Shown: positions 1-5,059 of the stretch, one piece after another
Numbering within the stretch: position 1 is the stretch's first letter
Layout of the letters: each line of letters starts with the position of its first letter
Assembly: GCA_025359125.1 (NCBI GenBank)
Contig: JANYHI010000045.1
Coordinates: forward strand, 1 to 49,198
Direction: 5' to 3'
Length of the DNA: 49,198 nucleotides
Origin: Cytophagales bacterium
GTDB lineage: Bacteria; Bacteroidota; Bacteroidia; Cytophagales; Cyclobacteriaceae
Made by a program: the position numbers and the translations under genes
Notes under the pieces: generated by a model
Told to the model about the DNA's origin: nothing
What the model saw: only the letters and a program-made list of their open reading frames with translations
Databases searched by the model: none

Positions 1-1
1 G

Positions 2-100
2 GTTGGCTTACCGAATGAAGAATTATTCCCTGACGATTTTATTGGCCAAACCGTGCGGCCATTTCAAAATATTTTTTGGAAGCAAAAACCAGAACGTTAG
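2..100 (+). CDS. C-terminal end of an unidentified protein (5' truncated)
   Basis: The first 99 bases read as an open frame of 32 residues ending in TAG at 98-100. The peptide ends in the basic string QKPER and includes FPDDFIGQ. The gene begins outside the window, so its length and family cannot be judged, and I do not recognise it. It lies 44 bases upstream of the PspC-domain gene on the same strand, so the two could be co-transcribed. The assignment rests only on the open frame reaching the window edge and its position just before a real gene; chance openness is possible. Confidence 0.4.
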   Translation, partial: VGLPNEELFPDDFIGQTVRPFQNIFWKQKPER

Positions 101-144
101 TAAGATAAACATCTTTGATTACCTTTAATCTAAATCCTAAATAA

Positions 145-321
145 ATGGCAAAGAAACTTACTAAGGGCGAAACGAAAATATTTGGAGTATGCAGTGGCAT
201 TGCTAATTACCTAGACACTGATCCAACTATTATGCGAATACTTTTTATAGTGGCTGTATTTGGTTTTGGTATGGGCATACTCGCATATATTGTTATGGCG
301 GTAGTAATGCCAGATAAGTAA
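145..321 (+). CDS. PspC-domain small membrane protein
   Basis: This 58-residue protein starts at ATG 145 and stops at TAA 319-321. It matches the PspC domain (phage shock protein C family) over its full length: a basic N-terminus (MAKKLTKGETK), then the motif GVCSGIANYLDTDPT, then one hydrophobic segment (about residues 31-55) ending in VMPDK. In the family, the short motif precedes a membrane helix, and members are linked to envelope stress. Stand-alone PspC proteins of about 60 residues are common in Bacteroidota. The gene is convergent with the FKBP gene, with only 6 bases between the stops. No pspA or pspB is nearby. The family call is firm; the cellular role is inferred. Confidence 0.85.
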   Translation: MAKKLTKGETKIFGVCSGIANYLDTDPTIMRILFIVAVFGFGMGILAYIVMAVVMPDK

Positions 322-327
322 TTTTCT

Positions 328-1086
328 CTAATTCACTTTAATCAATTCCACTTCAAAAATTAGAGTAGAGTATGGTGGAATCTGCCCACCAGAGCCTCTT
401 TCGCCATAAGCAAGATTGTAAGGAATGTATAGCATCCACTTATCACCTTCTTTCATTAATTGAAGCGCCTCTGTCCACCCGGCAATAACTTGAGTTACTC
501 CAAAGTTCGCAGGTTGCCCTCTTTTTATTGAACTATCGAATTCTGTTCCATCAATCAGTTTACCTGTATAATGCACCGTTACATTATTACTAGCAAGGGG
601 AGTTTTGCCGGTACCTTTTGCCAGTACTTTATATTGTAAGCCGGTAGCGGTTGTAATTACTCCCTCATTTTTTTTATTGTTTTCTAAAAATTGTTGACCT
701 ATTTCTTTCGCAACAGCACTTTTCTTTTCTGCAGCTTCTTGCATGTACTGCTGTACAATTGGCAGGCATTGTTGTTGATCAATTTTTAAGGGTTGCTTTC
801 CAAATACATCTTTCACGGCAGCTACCATCGCTTCTACATCCAACGAATCTCCCCCCTGACTTTTTACATTGTTGGCAAAAAGAACACCCATGCTATAGCC
901 AGCTTTTTTATTGGGTGTGGATAAGTCTACTTCTTTTACTTTTTTCAGTTGCTCAATTTCAGCTTGAAGTTTTATGGCGTGAACTTCTGCCGCTTTCGCG
1001 CGTGCTTCCAGTTCTTTTTTGGATTGAGCGGATAAAGTTAAAGCAGATAAGGCGATAATAAATGAGATAAGAAAAGAGAGTTTCAT
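328..1086 (-). CDS. Exported FKBP-type peptidyl-prolyl cis-trans isomerase
   Basis: This 252-residue protein catalyses cis-trans isomerisation of peptidyl-proline bonds, probably for envelope protein folding. It begins with a signal peptide (about residues 1-20, ending LSAQ). A charged helical stretch follows, then an FKBP N-terminal dimerisation-like domain (about 58-140, with KKAGYSMGVLFANNV). The FKBP catalytic domain covers about 145-252 and has the usual motifs VTVHYTGKLIDGTEFDSS, VIAGWTEAL, IPYNLAYGERG and IPPYSTLIFEVELI. This is the Mip/FkpA/FklB architecture. A perfect TAnnTTTG-type promoter element lies 21 bases upstream of the start. The stop nearly abuts the PspC gene stop. No residue of the isomerase pocket appears missing. 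Confidence 0.92.
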   Translation of the reverse strand: MKLSFLISFIIALSALTLSAQSKKELEARAKAAEVHAIKLQAEIEQLKKVKEVDLSTPNKKAGYSMGVLFANNVKSQGGDSLDVEAMVAAVKDVFGKQPLKIDQQQCLPIVQQYMQEAAEKKSAVAKEIGQQFLENNKKNEGVITTATGLQYKVLAKGTGKTPLASNNVTVHYTGKLIDGTEFDSSIKRGQPANFGVTQVIAGWTEALQLMKEGDKWMLYIPYNLAYGERGSGGQIPPYSTLIFEVELIKVN

Positions 1087-1106
1087 TAGAGTGAGCTTTA
1101 AAAAAT

Positions 1107-1114
1107 CAAATGTA
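1107..1114 (-). promoter_or_regulatory. Bacteroidota -7 promoter element for the FKBP gene
   Basis: On the minus strand this reads TACATTTG, a perfect match to the Bacteroidota -7 consensus TAnnTTTG. The FKBP start codon is 21 bases downstream. No good TTTG -33 element stands 19-21 bases upstream; only a T-rich stretch is there. The call rests on the -7 match and its position. Confidence 0.45.
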
Positions 1115-1184
1115 AATATAGAGCAAGATTTTAGATGAAAAACAAGATAGCCGTGATATTGCTAATTTCTTGAGCTTACATTTT

Positions 1185-1215
1185 CTTGAACGAAGTTTTA
1201 TTTTTTGTAAATTTA
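1185..1215 (+). promoter_or_regulatory. Possible promoter for the hypothetical pair at 1247-2424
   Basis: CTTG at 1185-1188 and TAAATTTA at 1208-1215 are 19 bases apart, close to the TTTG-N19-21-TAnnTTTG pattern, with one mismatch in each element. Transcription would begin near 1222, ahead of ATG 1247. The region is AT-rich, so chance matches are likely. Confidence 0.25.
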
Positions 1216-1246
1216 GTTTTTGCCTATTACAACCGCGCGAGGTTTT

Positions 1247-1759
1247 ATGAGCAAAATGAAAAAGACTGGATATTTTTGTCGCACTATGAGGGCGAATAGT
1301 CTCTTGCTCGTTGGTGAAGAACACCAACGAGGGCAAGACGGTGCTATAGCAGGCGGTATCTCTGAGTTTTCCTCTCAGATTTCTAAATATATCGAGAAAT
1401 CGAATACTCAGACAGCTAAAGCAGAAAAATATCTTGAAATAGACAGGAATGACTATCGCGATGCTTTTTGGAAGGACTTGAATTATTGGGAAAACCCCGA
1501 TGGTAACAAAAGCTATTATTATATACAAGAAAATATCTACTTCGAAACTGAGAACCAATTAGCTGAAAGATTAAAAAGTTTAGATCCGGTTCAGCATCTC
1601 AAGATAGGTAATATGCACATAAGAAATTATTCAGGAAATGATCCACGCATTCCTCAAGGCCTTTCAGTCCATTACGACAAGTTCGATGTTGTTCTCCACC
1701 CAATTCTTCATTACCTATTCGATACGATTTATCAAGACAAAATCTGGGGCAGACGATGA
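1247..1759 (+). CDS. Hypothetical protein, possibly a gene remnant joined to a hairpin repeat
   Basis: The frame is open from a TTG at 1220, but ATG 1247 (170 residues) fits better with the possible promoter. I do not recognise the family. Residues about 21-29 (LVGEEHQRG) are the direct translation of the hairpin repeat at 1307-1331, so the N-terminus is probably not native protein. The part after the repeat looks like normal coding sequence, rich in charged and aromatic residues (EIDRNDYRDAFWKDLNYWE, HYDKFDVVLHPILHYLF). The gene has no signal peptide or membrane segment. Its stop overlaps the start of the lipoprotein gene by four bases (ATGA), which suggests translational coupling. It may be a truncated fragment of a larger gene whose 5' part was replaced by the repeat. 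Confidence 0.45.
   Translation: MSKMKKTGYFCRTMRANSLLLVGEEHQRGQDGAIAGGISEFSSQISKYIEKSNTQTAKAEKYLEIDRNDYRDAFWKDLNYWENPDGNKSYYYIQENIYFETENQLAERLKSLDPVQHLKIGNMHIRNYSGNDPRIPQGLSVHYDKFDVVLHPILHYLFDTIYQDKIWGRR
1307..1331 (+). repeat. REP-like hairpin copy 1 (orientation b)
   Basis: A perfect 10-bp stem CTCGTTGGTG / CACCAACGAG with loop AAGAA, followed by GGGC. It lies inside the open frame of the hypothetical gene. The outer stem pairs are CTCG/CGAG, while other copies have CGTG/CACG or CGCG/CGCG. Confidence 0.8.
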
Positions 1760-2424
1760 AAAGAATTGTTTATGCTATAGGGTTAATTGTATTGACCTCT
1801 AATTGCACTTCAATTGTGCTATTAAAAAGCATGAAAATCCAAGAGATAAATAAGTGGAAAGCCTATTCGAAAAAAGGCAGGATATTAGAACAACACAGAA
1901 TACTAAGATGGCAAATTGATAGTTTTAAACCGAACAACTGCTCTGCAGTGGATACATTATCCAATGGCGATTTGAAATTTGCATTTCGTGAATTGGATGA
2001 TCATACATTTGAATTATATAATCCAAAAACCTTAACCTTCGGCCTCTTTGTACCAATTATTCCCAACCCTTTCTTCTTATTCGGTTCATATTTAAAAAAC
2101 GTCAAAAAAAAATACCCTGAAAAACTTGAGGAAAATTTTAAGCTAGACTTTTATATGTATGACGTTAACAAAAGAAAAGAAATCAATTATGATTCGATAC
2201 TTTGTTTTGTAAATGACTCAATACCAATGTTTCATATAAAAGATGGCGAAAGAATGAAAATCAAAGGTGCTACATTTAGTCCATCTCAGATCCTTCAAGA
2301 GATTACACCAAATGAAATTAAAAGTTTCACTATCATGTACCGCGATGATATTAATCAACGAAATATTTATCTGAGATTTAGATACGAAAGGAAGTTAGCA
2401 TTACTTTGGTGGAAAACACACTAG
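1756..2424 (+). CDS. Putative lipoprotein of unknown function
   Basis: This 222-residue protein starts at ATG 1756, overlapping the upstream stop. The N-terminus is a short signal sequence (MKRIVYAIGLIVLTSNC) with Cys17 as a possible lipidation site, though Asn just before the Cys is unusual for a lipobox. The mature part is hydrophilic, apart from one hydrophobic patch (LTFGLFVPIIPNPFFLF, about residues 94-110). I recognise no domain. Coupling to the preceding frame suggests the two products act together. The pair could be a displaced effector-tip and immunity-like unit, or a pair of unrelated accessory genes; the sequence does not decide this. Confidence 0.6.
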   Translation: MKRIVYAIGLIVLTSNCTSIVLLKSMKIQEINKWKAYSKKGRILEQHRILRWQIDSFKPNNCSAVDTLSNGDLKFAFRELDDHTFELYNPKTLTFGLFVPIIPNPFFLFGSYLKNVKKKYPEKLEENFKLDFYMYDVNKRKEINYDSILCFVNDSIPMFHIKDGERMKIKGATFSPSQILQEITPNEIKSFTIMYRDDINQRNIYLRFRYERKLALLWWKTH

Positions 2425-2445
2425 CATACCTACAAATTTCTCGCC

Positions 2446-2470
2446 CACTTTGGTGTTCCTCGCCAACGTG
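2446..2470 (+). repeat. REP-like hairpin copy 2 (degenerate)
   Basis: CACTTTGGTG, loop TTCCT, CGCCAACGTG. The stem is mostly kept, with one mismatch and one wobble pair, and TCGCC precedes it as in other copies. It lies 21 bases after the lipoprotein stop. Confidence 0.65.
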
Positions 2471-2537
2471 AATGAGCAAAAGTCTTTTTGTTGCTCTGCC
2501 GAGTTGAAAATTCTTTGATTAGAAAACATTATTTCTT

Positions 2538-2598
2538 GGTTATTCAATAGTTGATTTCTAACTATCAACTAGTAGTCTGAACTTTTTTTATGAAGCTC
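2538..2598 (+). repeat. Duplicated block P, copy A (61 bp)
   Basis: Runs from GGTTATTCAATAG to TGAAGCTC and differs from copy B (4158-4218) at one base. It contains the hairpin TAGTTGAT / ATCAACTA. Here P lies directly before block Q, with one base between them. Confidence 0.9.
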
Positions 2599-2605
2599 CC
2601 TCGCC

Positions 2606-2630
2606 CGTGTTGGTGTTCTTCACCAACACG
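2606..2630 (+). repeat. REP-like hairpin copy 3 (orientation a)
   Basis: Perfect 10-bp stem CGTGTTGGTG / CACCAACACG, loop TTCTT, preceded by TCGCC. Forms the left end of block Q copy A. Confidence 0.85.
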
Positions 2631-2712
2631 AATGCTAAAATTGAAAGCTACTAGCCAATGAAGTATAATCTTGAATCAAATTTTTGATGTTGAGTTTAGA
2701 ATAATAATATAA

Positions 2713-2737
2713 CTCGTTGGTGAGGAACACCAACGAG
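2713..2737 (+). repeat. REP-like hairpin copy 4 (orientation b)
   Basis: Perfect 10-bp stem CTCGTTGGTG / CACCAACGAG, loop AGGAA, followed by GGC. Forms the right end of block Q copy A and abuts the coding remnant. Confidence 0.85.
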
Positions 2738-2740
2738 GGC

Positions 2741-2940
2741 GAAGTTATGCCACGACATTATCAAATCAAGTATTGGAACATGGTTTTGATTTTTCTAAAT
2801 ATGATTTAAGTACTAAGAGTGAAATTGAGGTAACTAATTTGATTGGTTCAATTGCTTCGAGTAAATTTGTGTTAACTCAAAGGCTAAGTAATCAAATACA
2901 CATTAGAACTTTGACAAGGAGAATTCATAGATTCAATTGA
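2741..2940 (+). pseudogene. Coding remnant lacking a start, joined to a hairpin repeat
   Basis: From the end of block Q to TGA 2938-2940 a frame stays open for about 66 codons with protein-like composition (for example EHGFDFSKYDLSTKSEIEV near the start and a basic end TLTRRIHRFN). It contains no ATG. Upstream it runs only through the hairpin repeat to a TAA at 2710. This looks like the 3' end of a gene whose 5' part was lost where the repeat inserted or recombined. The next gene begins 9 bases after its stop, so the two were probably once an operon. I do not recognise the family. Confidence 0.5.
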
Positions 2941-2949
2941 TAATTCTTT

Positions 2950-3597
2950 ATGCAAATTCGATTAATTATCTGGATTGTATTTGGATCATTTAACGCTTTC
3001 GGCCAAATAAAATCCAATATGCCAAAGCCTGTTTTGATTCATAACGCTTTTTTTATAGGAGCATGGGTGCCAACGGGCTATGGAAGTATTTTGGGGAATC
3101 ATTTTGTGGCAGGCATGAAAGCTGGCCTTAACAAAGGTAAAACGACTTGTGATTGGATTTTGGAATTAAGGTTAGGGAAATCGGCTCAGGACTATTTAGT
3201 TAGTTATGGTGGTTCTACTGTGTCAACAAATAATTTTCTTAGTGGTTTTACAGGTGTAAGTTTTAGTAAGGATATTATAATAAGACCAAATTATTCATGG
3301 TATCTGGTTGGCGGTATTGGTATTGAAGGAATTGAAACAATAGTTGTAAATTCTCCGAAGTTTCCCGTTAGTCAAAGCATTAAGTCGATTAATTTCAATG
3401 TAGGATTTGGAAGAAATTTTTTTAATATTAATAATAAGCGCATCTATTTTTCAGCAGAAGCAAATTTCAATTTTGTGAATTATAAAAACGAAGGAGGAAG
3501 TCCTCTAGATGGTAATAGTTTAACTATCAGAACAATTTTCAATTTGGCTCATAAATCTCATTTTAAAAGAACATTACCTCATAGGGTATATTCTTGA
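2950..3597 (+). CDS. Probable outer-membrane beta-barrel protein
   Basis: This 215-residue protein has a signal peptide (about residues 1-18, MQIRLIIWIVFGSFNAFGQ). The body alternates short Gly/aromatic-rich stretches with polar turns, for example SWYLVGGIGIEGIE, INFNVGFGRNFF and IYFSAEANFNFVNY, as in small outer-membrane beta-barrels of Bacteroidota. The last 12 residues are basic and lack the usual terminal aromatic, so the C-terminus could be altered. It follows the coding remnant by 9 bases. No function can be given. The family call is by pattern only. Confidence 0.6.
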   Translation: MQIRLIIWIVFGSFNAFGQIKSNMPKPVLIHNAFFIGAWVPTGYGSILGNHFVAGMKAGLNKGKTTCDWILELRLGKSAQDYLVSYGGSTVSTNNFLSGFTGVSFSKDIIIRPNYSWYLVGGIGIEGIETIVVNSPKFPVSQSIKSINFNVGFGRNFFNINNKRIYFSAEANFNFVNYKNEGGSPLDGNSLTIRTIFNLAHKSHFKRTLPHRVYS

Positions 3598-3651
3598 AAA
3601 GCCCATCTGTCGCAAGCGTCCAGCTTGGTGTTGCGTGCAAGGAATAAGTGG

Positions 3652-3665
3652 GTTGGTTCACCAAC
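3652..3665 (+). repeat. Decayed REP-like hairpin
   Basis: GTTGGT-TC-ACCAAC. It equals the hairpin core with five loop/stem bases deleted and is followed by AAACGAG. The likeness is short, so this is a weak call. Confidence 0.35.
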
Positions 3666-3756
3666 AAACGAGAGAACTTGGAATTGAAGATTTGAATCAG
3701 GCTTGAGAAAAAAAAAGTTAAAAATGAATGGAATCATTTACGCCAAAGACTAGTTA

Positions 3757-3898
3757 GCGCGCGTTTGCAACGCGTGCTATTCCCGCGGGGGTAAGAGGCG
3801 AGACTATACGAAGCGGAAGGGATTACTATTCAAATAAAAAGAGGTATTTGGAGCTGGAGTCGATTGAATAAAGAAAGGCACGCGTTGCAAACGCGCCC
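3757..3898 (+). repeat. Second palindromic element (about 140 bp) with inverted ends
   Basis: GCGCGTTTGCAACGCGTGC at 3759-3777 is an exact reverse complement of 3878-3896 (19 bp). Each end is itself near-palindromic (GCGTT-GCA-AACGC). The total length is close to that of block Q, which also has hairpin ends, so it may be a member of a second family built the same way. Between the ends lies a GC-rich segment (CCCGCGGGGGTAAG) and an AT-rich segment, with no gene. Confidence 0.7.
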
Positions 3899-3956
3899 CA
3901 ACGTGGTTTTAAACATGACGCTAGGGAAAAGGAATTCATTGGGCATGCCCCCCGCC

Positions 3957-3981
3957 CGCGTTGGTGTTCTTCACCAACGCG
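3957..3981 (+). repeat. REP-like hairpin copy 5 (orientation a)
   Basis: Perfect 10-bp stem CGCGTTGGTG / CACCAACGCG, loop TTCTT, preceded by CCGCC. The outer pairs differ from copies 3 and 1 but stay complementary. Confidence 0.85.
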
Positions 3982-4019
3982 AAGTGGAAAAATACCAATT
4001 AGGACTTCGCCCACTCGCC

Positions 4020-4044
4020 CGTGTTGGTGTTCTTCACCAACACG
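4020..4044 (+). repeat. REP-like hairpin copy 6 (orientation a)
   Basis: CGTGTTGGTG, loop TTCTT, CACCAACACG; identical to copy 3. Confidence 0.85.
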
Positions 4045-4126
4045 AATGCTAAAATTGAAAGCTACTAGCCAATGAAGTATAATCTTGAATCAAATTTTTG
4101 ATGTTGAGTTTAGAATAATAATATAA

Positions 4127-4151
4127 CTCGTTGGTGAAGAACACCAACGAG
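4127..4151 (+). repeat. REP-like hairpin copy 7 (orientation b)
   Basis: CTCGTTGGTG, loop AAGAA, CACCAACGAG; identical to copy 1. Confidence 0.85.
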
Positions 4152-4157
4152 GGCGCG

Positions 4158-4218
4158 GGTTATTCAATAGTTGATTTCTAACTATCACCTAGTAGTCTGA
4201 ACTTTTTTTATGAAGCTC
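4158..4218 (+). repeat. Duplicated block P, copy B (61 bp)
   Basis: It matches copy A (2538-2598) except one base (ATCACCTA for ATCAACTA), which breaks one pair of its small hairpin. It lies two bases after block Q. Confidence 0.9.
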
Positions 4219-4225
4219 TTCTTTC

Positions 4226-4332
4226 GCAGCAGGGATTGAGCGGCTTGTTTGAGCCCAGCCTTCACGTGCGTTTCGGCTGGCGAGCCGAGAAGGTCTGGCG
4301 AGTAGCGAAAGCCCGGTGATTGTCTTGCCTTT
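4226..4332 (+). ncRNA. Candidate structured RNA resembling the Flavo-1 motif (copy 1)
   Basis: A GC-rich island in AT-rich DNA has a 5' strand CAGGGATTGAGCGGC and a 3' strand GGCGAGTAGCGAAAGCCCGG; GGG and CCC can pair. A middle arm is formed by CAGCC and GGCTGG. A T-tract follows (4329-4337). The same bipartite pattern recurs at 18812-18906. I recall such GGGATAG-AGCGG ... AGCGAA-AGCCCG pairs as features of the Bacteroidota Flavo-1 RNA motif, whose function is unknown. The name is from memory and needs a covariance-model search. Confidence 0.45.
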
Positions 4333-4484
4333 TTTTAATGGCTTTTTCCACTTTGCACCATAGTTTTTATTGCTGATAATCTTAGGTTAAGTCGCTTTTG
4401 GCAAGACAAACAGCTGCCCAATAGACTCTATAAATTCATTATTTGTATGTTTTAAGTTATTTTTTTGACAAAAAATGTAAAAAA

Positions 4485-4528
4485 GTGGCGTAAAGTGGTT
4501 GAAAGTGGTTGAAAAATACTTACGTTTG
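4485..4528 (+). promoter_or_regulatory. dcw operon promoter with three MraZ-box-like repeats
   Basis: GTGG occurs at 4485, 4495 and 4505, spaced exactly 10 bp (GTGGcgtaaa, GTGGttgaaa, GTGGttg). MraZ is known to bind short G-rich direct repeats one helical turn apart upstream of its own gene, so these are its likely operator. The promoter is probably GTTG (4498-4501), a 19-base spacer, then TACGTTTG (4521-4528), matching the Bacteroidota TTTG/TAnnTTTG type. The repeats cover the -33 element, so bound MraZ would block the promoter. Transcription would start near 4535, before ATG 4560. Confidence 0.65.
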
Positions 4529-4543
4529 TTTAGGAGAAATAGA

Positions 4544-4551
4544 CAACCACT
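4544..4551 (+). promoter_or_regulatory. CAACCACT element before mraZ
   Basis: CAACCACT lies 8 bases before the mraZ ATG. It is the exact reverse complement of the operator word AGTGGTTG. The same 8-mer (ACAACCACT with the preceding A) stands before ftsA and ftsZ. It could be an inverted MraZ half-site or an element of the mRNA leader. Confidence 0.35.
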
Positions 4552-4559
4552 ACAAAGTC

Positions 4560-5003
4560 ATGACTTTCTTCACCAGCGAATACGAAAGTAAACTTGATGC
4601 CAAAGGCAGATTGGTGCTGCCAGCACGGATCAAGGCTCAGCTACCCGAGGGGGACGGCCAAGAGCTTGTGATCCGCAGAGGCTTTGAGCCATGCTTGATC
4701 GTGTACCCGATGGTGGAGTTCAAAAAGGTCTTCTCAAAAATTTCAAGTCTCAGCGAGTTCAACGAAGAGTACCGCAAACTGCAACGCAATTTTTTGTCGG
4801 GGGTAGTTACGGTAGAACTTGACGGCAACGGCCGCTTCCTCATCCCCAAGGCGATGCTCACTTACGCGCAAATTGAAAAAGATGCGATGTTGGTTGGCAC
4901 CGGAAGCAAAGTTGAGATCTGGAATCCTACTATCTATGAGAAGCACCAAATCCAAGACCCTAGTGAGCTGTCTAAGTTGGCAGAAAAGTATTTGAACGAG
5001 TAG
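4560..5003 (+). CDS. mraZ: MraZ, transcriptional regulator of the dcw operon
   Basis: This 147-residue DNA-binding protein represses its own cell-wall and division operon in other bacteria. It has the two SpoVT-AbrB-like half-domains of MraZ, each with the DxxxR signature: DAKGR at residues 13-17 and DGNGR at 88-92. The family's usual length is about 140-150. The frame is open from a TTG at 4509, but that start would lie upstream of the promoter's transcription start, and MTFFTSEYESKLDAKGR is a typical MraZ N-terminus, so ATG 4560 is chosen. Its likely operator is at 4485-4511. The gene is markedly GC-richer (about 60% in sampled lines) than its neighbours, which is odd for a core gene. Confidence 0.95.
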   Translation: MTFFTSEYESKLDAKGRLVLPARIKAQLPEGDGQELVIRRGFEPCLIVYPMVEFKKVFSKISSLSEFNEEYRKLQRNFLSGVVTVELDGNGRFLIPKAMLTYAQIEKDAMLVGTGSKVEIWNPTIYEKHQIQDPSELSKLAEKYLNE

Positions 5004-5041
5004 TGGTAGCTGCTAGTAGCTAGCTTCTAGCAGCCTTGTGC
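5001..5041 (+). repeat. Intercistronic TAGC-type hairpin between mraZ and the four-helix gene
   Basis: GCTGCTAG (5009-5016) pairs perfectly with CTAGCAGC (5027-5034). It starts at the mraZ stop. CTAGCAGC recurs at 5430-5437 on the other side of the four-helix-bundle gene, so the gene is flanked by inverted copies of this word. Confidence 0.55.
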
Positions 5042-5059
5042 TACTCGATATAGTTAAAT

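Larger units (their letters stand above)
2600..2741 (+). repeat. Duplicated block Q, copy A (142 bp, hairpin-ended)
   Basis: It begins with a hairpin in one orientation (2606-2630) and ends with the same hairpin inverted (2713-2737), so its ends are inverted repeats. The 82-base centre is AT-rich. It is identical to copy B (4014-4155) except for one loop base (GAGGAAC against GAAGAAC). Confidence 0.9.
2425..2949. other. Repeat-rich gap with one coding remnant
   Basis: This 525-base stretch between two accessory genes holds a degenerate hairpin (2446-2470), duplicated block P copy A (2538-2598), duplicated block Q copy A (2600-2741) with a hairpin at each end, and a coding remnant (2741-2940). 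About 65 bases (2471-2537) show no recognisable structure. No complete gene is visible on either strand. Confidence 0.7.
4014..4155 (+). repeat. Duplicated block Q, copy B (142 bp, hairpin-ended)
   Basis: It matches copy A (2600-2741) at 141 of 142 positions. The left end is the hairpin at 4020-4044 and the right end the inverted hairpin at 4127-4151. Here Q comes before P, the reverse of copy A. Confidence 0.9.
3598..4484. other. Gene-free repeat island upstream of the dcw operon
   Basis: No gene is supported here; short open frames at 3826-4052 are translations of repeats. In order it holds a decayed hairpin (3652-3665), a second palindromic element (3757-3898), hairpin copy 5 (3957-3981), block Q copy B (4014-4155), block P copy B (4158-4218) and a candidate structured RNA (4226-4332). 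The last 150 bases are AT-rich leader DNA before the mraZ operator. Confidence 0.7.

Noticed and set aside
759-1058. Plus-strand open frame opposite the FKBP gene
   Set aside because: Low-complexity hydrophobic translation antisense to a clear gene; a shadow.
3826-4052. Two 62-codon open frames on opposite strands
   Set aside because: Both are mostly the translation of palindromic repeats (LVGEEHQRG-like and VGVLHQRE-like strings), so they are not genes.
1307-4151. Hairpin repeats as a CRISPR array
   Set aside because: Copies are in both orientations, at irregular distances, with outer stem bases that vary in pairs. There are no uniform spacers and no cas genes.
4465-4470. TTGACA before mraZ as a sigma70 -35 box
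   Set aside because: Bacteroidota use TTTG/TAnnTTTG promoters, and a good match exists at 4498-4528; no TATAAT lies 17 bases after TTGACA.
4509-4559. TTG 4509 as the mraZ start
   Set aside because: It lies upstream of the predicted transcription start and within the operator, and it adds 17 residues absent from MraZ proteins.
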